Shown here: positions 51,539 to 59,300 of the stretch, piece after piece | Layout: each line of letters opens with the position of its first letter | Numbering within the stretch: position 1 is the stretch's first letter | Source: Denitromonas sp. | GTDB taxonomy: Bacteria; Pseudomonadota; Gammaproteobacteria; Burkholderiales; Rhodocyclaceae | Assembly (NCBI RefSeq): GCF_034676725.1 | Contig: NZ_JAUCBR010000004.1 | Location: forward strand, 3,500,001 to 3,564,000 | Length of the DNA stretch: 64,000 bases | Reading direction: 5' to 3' | The notes under the pieces: model-generated | Seen by the model: only the letters and a program-made list of their open reading frames with translations | What the model was told of the DNA's origin: nothing | Databases searched by the model: none | Made by a program: the position numbers and the translations under genes

Positions 51539-53356
51539 TCATGCCTCGTTACGGGCCGACGCGCCGGAGGGCAGGCGCAGCAGCGTGGCAAAGTCCTGTG
51601 CCGGTACGGGGCGGCTGAACAGGAAGCCCTGGAAGGCGTTGCACTGGTGTGCCTTGAGAAAGTCCAGCTGGCCGGCGGTCTCCACGCCCTCGGCCACGAC
51701 CGTCATCTCCAGGCTGTGCGCCAGCGCCAGAATGGCCCGGACGATGGCGGCGCTTTCAGCGCGGGTGTCGACCTGGGTGAGGAAGCTGCGGTCGATCTTC
51801 AGCTCGTCGATGGGCAGTGCACTGAGGTAGGCGAGCGAGGAATAGCCGGTGCCGAAGTCGTCGATCGACAACTGGACGCCCAGCGCCCGCAGCTCTTCGA
51901 GCATGGCGGCGACGGCCTCGGGGTCGCGCATCAGCAGCGACTCGGTGAGTTCGATCGTCAGGTGCCGGCCGGCGACGCCATGGCGCGCAAGGGCGTTGCG
52001 CACACTACCGACGAAGTCATGGTGGCGGAACTGCTGGGCCGAGACGTTGACCGCCAGCTGGCGCGGCATCGCGCCGGTCGCCTGCCACTGGGCAAGTTGG
52101 CGGCAGGCTTCATCGATGACCCAGTAGCCGATCTCCACAATCAGCCCGGTTTCCTCGGCGATCGGGATGAACTCGACCGGCGAGATCTGACCGCGCTCGG
52201 GATGCTGCCAGCGCAGCAGGCACTCGGCGCCGACGACGGATTCGGTGGCGACGGCGTACTTGGGCTGGTAGAAGAGCGCCAGTTCGCCACGATCCAGCGC
52301 ACGGCGCAACTCGCTTTCCATGTCGAGCCGGGTGAGGGTGCGGGCGTTGAGCTCCTTGCAGTAGAACTGGAAGGCGCCGTGCGGGCTGGTCTGGCCGGAT
52401 TGCAGTGAACGCACCGCGATGGCGGCGTTGTGCTGCACGGTGTCGATGTCGGCGCCATCGTCGGGGAAGGTGGCGATGCCGACGCTCAGCGAGACGAAGA
52501 TCTCCTGTTCGCCGGCCACGAACGGGTCGTGCACGGCCTTGAGAAGCCGGCGGGCGATCCGTGCAATGCTGTCCGGGTTGAGTTGGCCGAGCAGCAGCAG
52601 CGAGAATTCCTCGCCGCCCCAGCGGGCCAGCCCGGCGCTGCTTTCCGTTTCCGACAGGACATTGAGCAGATCACTCTCGCGGCAGGCGTCGTCCAGCCGC
52701 GCACCGACGCCCTTGAGCAAGCCGTCGGCGCGGCTGGGGCCGAGCGCCTCCTTGAGCTCCTGGAAGCGATCGATGGCAATCTGCAGCAAGGCGCCGGTCT
52801 GCGCATAGCGCTGGGCGTGCTTCATGGCCCAGTCGAGCCGGTCGATGAACATCTGGCGGTTGGGCAGGCCGGTGAGGCGGTCGATGTAGGTCAGCCGGTC
52901 CTGATAGGCCTTGGCGGCGAGGGTGTTGCGCACCCGCAGGACCAGTTCGCTCTCGTCCACCGGTTTGGCCAGGAAGTCCGTGGCGCCCATCTCGAGCGCC
53001 TTGAGCTTGGTCGGCGCGTCGGACGATGAGGTGAGCACCACCACCGGCAGGTGCTCGAAGCGTTCGTGGTGGCGGATCTTCTGCAGGATGTCGAAACCGG
53101 TCACATGGGGCATGAGCAGGTCGAGGAGCACGATGTCGGGGCGCTCGCGCTCCAGGGTGTCCATCGCCTCGCGCGCATCGGTGACGATCACGAAATGGGT
53201 GTAGCCGGCGTCCTCGAGGAACATCTGGATGATCTCGAGGGTGATCGGCTCGTCGTCCACCATCATGATGGTGGCCCGTTTCATGGCATTCCATAGCGCC
53301 GTTCGTGGGCTGCCGCTGGCCGGCGTGGCGGGGGTGGGGCGTTCTTGTGTGCTCAT
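51539..53356 (-). CDS. Response regulator with GGDEF and EAL domains (c-di-GMP turnover)
   Basis: About 605 residues from the ATG at 53356; an ATG at 53284 giving KRATIMMVDDEPITLE is an equally possible start. The receiver has IVLLDLLMPHVTGFD with the phospho-Asp. The GGDEF domain retains RWGGEEFSLLLL but has no RxxD I-site at the usual place. The EAL domain has ECLLRW in place of EALLRW, followed by NVSAQQF, IELTES, IDDFGTGYSS, LKIDRSF and VVAEGVET, so phosphodiesterase residues look complete. It is the last gene of the minus-strand cluster, just after a hybrid kinase that is its likely phosphate donor. Confidence 0.87.
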   Translation of the reverse strand: MSTQERPTPATPASGSPRTALWNAMKRATIMMVDDEPITLEIIQMFLEDAGYTHFVIVTDAREAMDTLERERPDIVLLDLLMPHVTGFDILQKIRHHERFEHLPVVVLTSSSDAPTKLKALEMGATDFLAKPVDESELVLRVRNTLAAKAYQDRLTYIDRLTGLPNRQMFIDRLDWAMKHAQRYAQTGALLQIAIDRFQELKEALGPSRADGLLKGVGARLDDACRESDLLNVLSETESSAGLARWGGEEFSLLLLGQLNPDSIARIARRLLKAVHDPFVAGEQEIFVSLSVGIATFPDDGADIDTVQHNAAIAVRSLQSGQTSPHGAFQFYCKELNARTLTRLDMESELRRALDRGELALFYQPKYAVATESVVGAECLLRWQHPERGQISPVEFIPIAEETGLIVEIGYWVIDEACRQLAQWQATGAMPRQLAVNVSAQQFRHHDFVGSVRNALARHGVAGRHLTIELTESLLMRDPEAVAAMLEELRALGVQLSIDDFGTGYSSLAYLSALPIDELKIDRSFLTQVDTRAESAAIVRAILALAHSLEMTVVAEGVETAGQLDFLKAHQCNAFQGFLFSRPVPAQDFATLLRLPSGASARNEA

Positions 53357-53451
53357 GTGTCTCTGTGGGGACGTGGCGGCACCTGTGTCGGCACTCCAGT
53401 CGTTCAACGACCAGAGGGCGGGAAAACTGAACGTATTTGGATTGCGTACGG

Positions 53452-56307
53452 TCATTTTTCGACGCTCGCGACCGGTTGGACCGGCGTGCCGGCGGGTGTC
53501 TGCATGCGGGCGGTCAGGTCGGCGATCGTCCGTACCGCGCGTGCGCAGGCCTCGTCGTCGGCGGCGCGTGCGGCCGCTTCGAGCTCGGCAGCCGGCTCGT
53601 TGAAGACATCGAAGCCGACCGTCCCCGCGGCGCCCTTGAGCCAGTGGGCGAGCGTGGCCAGCTCGGCCAGGTCATGCGCCTGGTGGGCCGCGAGAATGGC
53701 CGGCAGTTGTGCATGCATGCGCCGCACGAACTTGTCGATCACCGGATGCAGGCGCGGATTGGTCGCCAGCCGCGAGCGCACCGGTTCGGCGCGCGGTGCA
53801 TCGACGGGACGGCGCGGCACCCGGGGAGCGCTGGTGGCGGTGCTGCCCGGGGCGGCCAGGCGGTTGGCAATGTCGCGCAGCTCGGCCACCCAGTGAACAA
53901 TGGCCGCCCGGTCGTTGGCGTGCGCGGCAGATTCGAGTTCGGCCGCCGGTTCGGTAAAGGCGTCGAAGCCGACCGTGCCGCCGGCGCCCTTGAGCCAGTG
54001 GGCGAGGTCGGCGAGCGCCGCGGTGTCGTTGGCCGCCAACGCGGCATCGATTTCCGCCATGCGCTCATGCAGGCGCCGGATGAACTTGCCGATGACCGCA
54101 TGCATGCGCGTCTGGGTGGCCAGACGCGACTGGATGGGCCCGGTGTCCGCCTGCGCGGGCAGGGCGGCGGTGGGCGTCGGCGGGGCGCTGCCCTTGCGGT
54201 GGCCGCCAACAAAGCTGGCCACGGTGGCCAGCAGCGCATCGATGTCGACCGGTTTGGTCAGATAGGCGGTGCAGCCGGCGGCGATGACCTCCTGCTCATA
54301 GCCCTGCATGGCATTGGCGGTGAGTGCAACGATCGGTGTCTCGAGGCCGGCCGCGCGCAATGTCCGGGTGGCGGTGTAGCCGTCCATGACCGGCATCTGC
54401 ATGTCCATCAGGATCAGGTCGTAGCGGCTGGCCTGCGCCAGGTCGACCGCCATGCGGCCGTTCTCGGCTTCGTCGACGGCCAGTCCGAACTCGCCCAGGA
54501 CGGTGGCGACCAGTTCGCGGTTCTCGGCGCCGTCGTCCACCACCAGGATGCGCGCCGTCGCCGGCAGGATCCAGCGTGCGCTGTCGATCGGGGTGTCCGC
54601 CGCCACCCGCGCCCTGAGACTGGCATCGTCGAGCAGGCGCACGCCTTCGAGCGGGCCGGTGGTCAGCACGATGGAGAAGGTGCTGCCTTCGCCGGGGATG
54701 CTGGTGGCGCTGACCTCGCCGCCCATGGCACGGGCCAGCCGGCGGCTGATCGCCAGCCCCAGGCCGGTGCCGCCGAAGCGACGGTTGACGGTGCTGTCGG
54801 CCTGCACGAAGGGGTCGAAGACCTGTTCCACCTTGTCCGGCGCGATGCCGATGCCGGTGTCGCGCACGTCGATGCGCAAGCGGGCAGGGTCGGTCTGCGC
54901 ATCGAGCGCCAGGCTGACGGTGACGCCGCCATGTTCGGTGAATTTGAGCGCGTTGCCGATCAGGTTGGTGAGGATCTGGCGCAGGCGGGCGGGATCGGAG
55001 TGGATGGTTTCGGGAATCCGCCCATCGACAACCAGGTCCAGGCGCAGGCCTTTCTCCTGCGCACGCACGCCGATCGCCTGGACGACCTGATGCGCCAGGG
55101 CGTAGGGTTCGCAGGCGATCGACTCGACTTCCAGCCGGCCGGATTCGACCTTGGACAGGTCAAGGATGTCGTTGATCAGCGCCAGCAGGTGGGTGCCGCT
55201 GGCATGGATGGTCTGCAGATGGCGCGCCGCGTCGGCGCCATCGCGCGAGTAGCCGCGGCGCAGGATCTCGGTGAAGCCGAGGATGGCGTTCATCGGCGTG
55301 CGGATCTCGTGGCTCATGTTGGCGAGGAAGTCGCTCTTGGCGCGGTTGGCCGCGTCCGCCGCGTCCTTGGCCTTCTCCAGTTCGATGCTGTTGCGCTCGA
55401 TGCTGGTGATGTCGTCGAGGCTGATCAGCACGCCGCCGGGTTGGCGGCCGCCGGTGAGGATGGGCGCGCAATTGACCTGGAAGGTATGCAGGCTGCCATC
55501 CGGTGCGTGCAGGTGCACGGTGTGGTTGGCGTGGACCTCGCCATCGCGCAACGCAGCCGTCCAGGGGGCCACGTCGAGGTCGAAGGCGTCGCCATCGCGG
55601 TTCGCCCAGGAGAGTGTCTTTGCGTTCTTGCCGATCAGCGCGCCGGCCGGTGTGCCGATGAACTCGGCAAAGGCGCGGTTGGCCAGCACCACCGTCTGTT
55701 TGCGGTCGAGCACGAGCAGACCTTCGGTGAGCGTGTCGAGGGCGCTGCGCACCCGGTCGGGCACCGCGCCGGACGGGTCGAGATGGCGCAACACCTTGCC
55801 GAGGTAGAAGTAGAAAACGAACAGCGCGGAGACGAAGATGAAACCCACCAGCTTGACCCAGGGGTTGGCGATCCAGCCGGCCAGGCCGGTGGGGGTGATC
55901 GGGCGGAATCGCAACTCCAGCGAACCCCAGCGCTCGGTGCCCGCGAGGATGGGCACGTGAAGCTGGGTCTCGGTGGACAGGTCTGCCGGTCCCAGCGTCC
56001 AGTTCGCGGCATGCGGGCCGGCCTGCATGGCGATGACGCCTTCTTCGGTGCGCAACGCAGCCGACAGCACGTCGGCGTTGCGCTTGACCACCAGGCGCAG
56101 GGTGGGGGCGAGTTGTTCGGCCTGGCCGCGTGCGGCCTGTTCGGCGGCCGAGACCGCGATTGCTTCAGCCAGCGCGATGCGCCCGTCGCGTACGGCGGCG
56201 CTGCGGTCGGGGATCAGGCCCAGAAAGCCCGCCGCCAGCACGATGCTGATTACCAGGAAGGCCAGGCCGACGGCGATGTGAGCCTTGGCGCCAAGTTTGC
56301 GGATCAT
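53452..56307 (-). CDS. Hybrid histidine kinase with receiver and two tandem HPt domains
   Basis: A 951-residue membrane kinase. Two helices (about 10-32 and 145-168) flank a periplasmic domain of about 110 residues. A PAS domain follows, then the HisKA box DFLANMSHEIRTPMNAILGF near 330 and an HATPase domain with GGTGLGLAISRRLARAMGG. The receiver has LILMDMQMPVMDGYTATR near 636. Two HPt domains end the protein, with HWLKGAGGTVGFDAF near 768 and HWLKGAAGTVGFDVF near 888; the copies are closely similar. Phosphate probably passes to the response regulator downstream. Its ATG overlaps the stop of the giant surface protein by four bases. Confidence 0.9.
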   Translation of the reverse strand: MIRKLGAKAHIAVGLAFLVISIVLAAGFLGLIPDRSAAVRDGRIALAEAIAVSAAEQAARGQAEQLAPTLRLVVKRNADVLSAALRTEEGVIAMQAGPHAANWTLGPADLSTETQLHVPILAGTERWGSLELRFRPITPTGLAGWIANPWVKLVGFIFVSALFVFYFYLGKVLRHLDPSGAVPDRVRSALDTLTEGLLVLDRKQTVVLANRAFAEFIGTPAGALIGKNAKTLSWANRDGDAFDLDVAPWTAALRDGEVHANHTVHLHAPDGSLHTFQVNCAPILTGGRQPGGVLISLDDITSIERNSIELEKAKDAADAANRAKSDFLANMSHEIRTPMNAILGFTEILRRGYSRDGADAARHLQTIHASGTHLLALINDILDLSKVESGRLEVESIACEPYALAHQVVQAIGVRAQEKGLRLDLVVDGRIPETIHSDPARLRQILTNLIGNALKFTEHGGVTVSLALDAQTDPARLRIDVRDTGIGIAPDKVEQVFDPFVQADSTVNRRFGGTGLGLAISRRLARAMGGEVSATSIPGEGSTFSIVLTTGPLEGVRLLDDASLRARVAADTPIDSARWILPATARILVVDDGAENRELVATVLGEFGLAVDEAENGRMAVDLAQASRYDLILMDMQMPVMDGYTATRTLRAAGLETPIVALTANAMQGYEQEVIAAGCTAYLTKPVDIDALLATVASFVGGHRKGSAPPTPTAALPAQADTGPIQSRLATQTRMHAVIGKFIRRLHERMAEIDAALAANDTAALADLAHWLKGAGGTVGFDAFTEPAAELESAAHANDRAAIVHWVAELRDIANRLAAPGSTATSAPRVPRRPVDAPRAEPVRSRLATNPRLHPVIDKFVRRMHAQLPAILAAHQAHDLAELATLAHWLKGAAGTVGFDVFNEPAAELEAAARAADDEACARAVRTIADLTARMQTPAGTPVQPVASVEK

Positions 56308-59300
56308 GACGGCGCGCGCTCCTTGGATGGGGGCTCGGGCGGACGGGCGGGCTCGGGCTCGGGCGGTGCGGTGTCCACTAGGGCCTCGAGCGACTCGTCG
56401 TCATCGCCGCGGTGCTTGCCACCGCTGTTCAGGATGGGGAGCGGGTCGAGCAGGCGCCAGGCCGGCATGGTGGAGAGCAGGCTGGTCAGCAGTACGCCGC
56501 CGCGGATCAGCCACGCCACGTAGCCGATGGTCAGGCCTGCGCCGGTGACCACGGAGACGCCGATGCCCTGTTGCAGGTCGACGGCCTCTTCGTCGGCGCT
56601 CTGGCGCAACTGGACAAAGGCCTGTTCGAGGCGGGCTTCGCGGAAGGCGCTGCTGATCTGGCCGTCGACCGAGGCCTGGGTGACGACGTCGCTTGGTGTG
56701 TACAACAAGGCCAGGACGTCGGTGGTGCTGAGCGAGACGCTGACCGGTGAGACGTCGCCGGACGGGTTGTCGGTGGTGCCAGTGTCGGCCGGCTCGCCGC
56801 TCGGGACGACGGTGTTCTGAATCTCCAGCGGCGTGTCCTGTGCTACTGCCGTTGCGGGCGTCTCGGCGGTCGGCGCGGGTATCGCGCTGCTTGCCGGGGC
56901 GTCGGCCGGCGTGGCCTCGGCTGCCGGGGGCGGGGCCGCCACGGTGTCGGGCGCCGGCTCGGTGGCCGGGGGTGTCGCTGCCGGTGCGTCGGTGGTGGGT
57001 GCGGTGGCCGCCGCGGGTGCGGTGACATTGAACTGCCCGTTGGTGACGGTGGCACCGTCGCTGACTTCGAGAATGATCTGTGCCACACCGCCGCCGCCGC
57101 CGTGTCCGGGGGTGACGCTGATGCTGCGCGTGGCGCCGCTGCCAGAGAGCACAATGGCCGAGTCCGGCAGCACCGCGGGGTTGGACGAGCGGGCGGTGAC
57201 GATCAGCGTGCTGGCGGCCGACTCGGCATCTCCGACGGTGAAGCTCAGCGGGCCAAAGCCGCCGCCGACGGTGATGGTCTGGGCCGCTGGTGGGGTCACG
57301 GTGGGGGCGTCATTGACCGGCGTGACCAGCAGCGTGGCGGTGTTGTCGGTGCTGTCGGTGCCGTCATCGACCTGATAGCTGAATGTGACGGCGCCGCTCC
57401 AGTCGGCCGCCGGGGTGAAGGTCCAGCTGCCGTCGAGGTTATCGGCAAGCGTGCCGCTGCCGGCGGCGACCGCCAGGTCGGTGGCAACGAGCGGGTCGCC
57501 TTCGAGATCGATGGCGCCGGCGAGCAGCTCGGCCTGGGTGATCCGGCGCGGGCTGTCCTCGGCACTGCTGGCCAGCACGACCGGCACGACAATGGGGGCG
57601 TCGTTGACCGGGCGGACAATCAGGGTGAGCGTGTCGTCCGCCACGCTGAAGGCGGAGCCGGTGCCCGGGTCGCCGAGCCCGCCGTGGGCGCCGCTGCTGC
57701 CGTCCCAGGCATGGAAATGAAGCGCTGCGGGGGTGGTGCCGTTGTGGCCGGGGGTGGGCGCGAAGCCGATCCGAGTGTTGCCGTCGGCCAGCAGCAGGCG
57801 GGCTGAGGTGCTGGAAACCGGCCCGAGCAGAGTCCAGGTGGTGCCGCTGTCGAGGCTGTAGAACCACTGGCCGTTGCTGCTGTCGGCATAGTTGATGGCG
57901 ATGCCGATGGGGGCCGAATCCGGGTCGGTGACGTTGGCCGGCCCGGCGCCGTTGAGGCCGACGATGGCATCGATGGGCACGCCCACGGGGCCGATCGGCA
58001 CGCCGCTGTCTTCATTCAGCGAGAGGGTGGCGTTGCCGGTGGCGGTCAGTACCGGGCGGTCGTTGACCGTGGTGAACGTGACATTGCCGGCAAACGGGGC
58101 GGTGGTGGCCGTGCCGTCGCTGAGCGTCAGGGTGTAGGCGGGGGCGGCTTCCTTGCCGTCGTGCTCGAACTGCACCCGGTTGGCGTCGATATCGTCCTGG
58201 GTAAAACTGTTGATCGCCGCGCCGGGCGCGCTGACCCAGGCAAAGCGGCCGCCGGAGACGGCCGTGACGGTGTAGGTCAGGCCGGATGCCGGGTTCTCCA
58301 CATCGCTGCCCGCCAGGTTGGCGGTGCCGAGCACCACCGTGGTCCCTTCGCTGATGGCCAGCGTGTTGGCGCTGACGGTCGGCGCATCATTGACCGCTTG
58401 CAGGTCCAGCGTGGCACTGTGGCTGTTGGCGCTGAATGCGGTGCCGGAGGTGGTGTCGACGCCGGTCTGGCCGTCGCTGCCGGTGGTCTGGTCCCAGGCC
58501 TTGAAGGTCAGCGCCGCCGGCGTGGTGCCGAAGGCGTTGGCCACGGTGCTCTGGAAGTAAAGCCGGCTCAGGCCGTCGTTGGCCATCAGCAGGGCGTTGG
58601 TGTCGCTCAGCCCGGCCGGCAGCTGGGCCCAGTTGTTGCCGCCGTCGAGGCTGTACCACCAGTTGCCGCCGGTGGTGTTGGCGCCGGTCAGGGCCACGCC
58701 GGAGAGGGCGCCGGCATCGGGGTCGGTGGTGTTCTGGGCGCCGCTGCCCGATCCGGTAAACGAGACCAGCGAAAAGCTGGTAAAACCGACCGCGCCGACC
58801 GGTGGCGGGGCGTCTTCGGTGGCGACGACGGTGATCGGGATGTTGGTATCGAGCACCGGTGTGTCGTTGATGTCGATGATGACCAGGTCGACGCCGTCGG
58901 TGGCGGTGCTGAAGGCGCTGCTGCCGCCTCCCGGCAGCGGGCTGGCGCTCCCGCCGTTGCTGCCGCTGCTGCCATCCCAGGCATGGAAGACGAGGCTGTT
59001 GGCGAAGGTGCCGGTATCGGTGTCGGTGTGCTTGAAATACAAGCGGGTGCTGGCGTCGGCGGCCAGCAGGCGGGCCTCGCCGACGGGCAGGCTGGCGAGG
59101 TCGAGGGGTTGCCAGTTGGTGCCATCGTCGACGCTGAAATACCAGGTCCCGTGCGTCATGTCCGCTGCGGTGATGGCGATGCCGGCGACTGCGCCGACGT
59201 CGTTGTCGCTGACGTTCTGCGGGCCGCTGCCACTGCCGGCAAGCGACACCAGGGTGGTGATCCGCACCCCTACCGCGCCGTTGGGGTCGGTCGCCCCTTG

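Noticed and set aside
53437..56523. A 1,028-codon plus-strand frame opposite the hybrid kinase
   Set aside because: The opposite strand has unmistakable HisKA, HATPase, receiver and HPt motifs; this frame is their antisense shadow.
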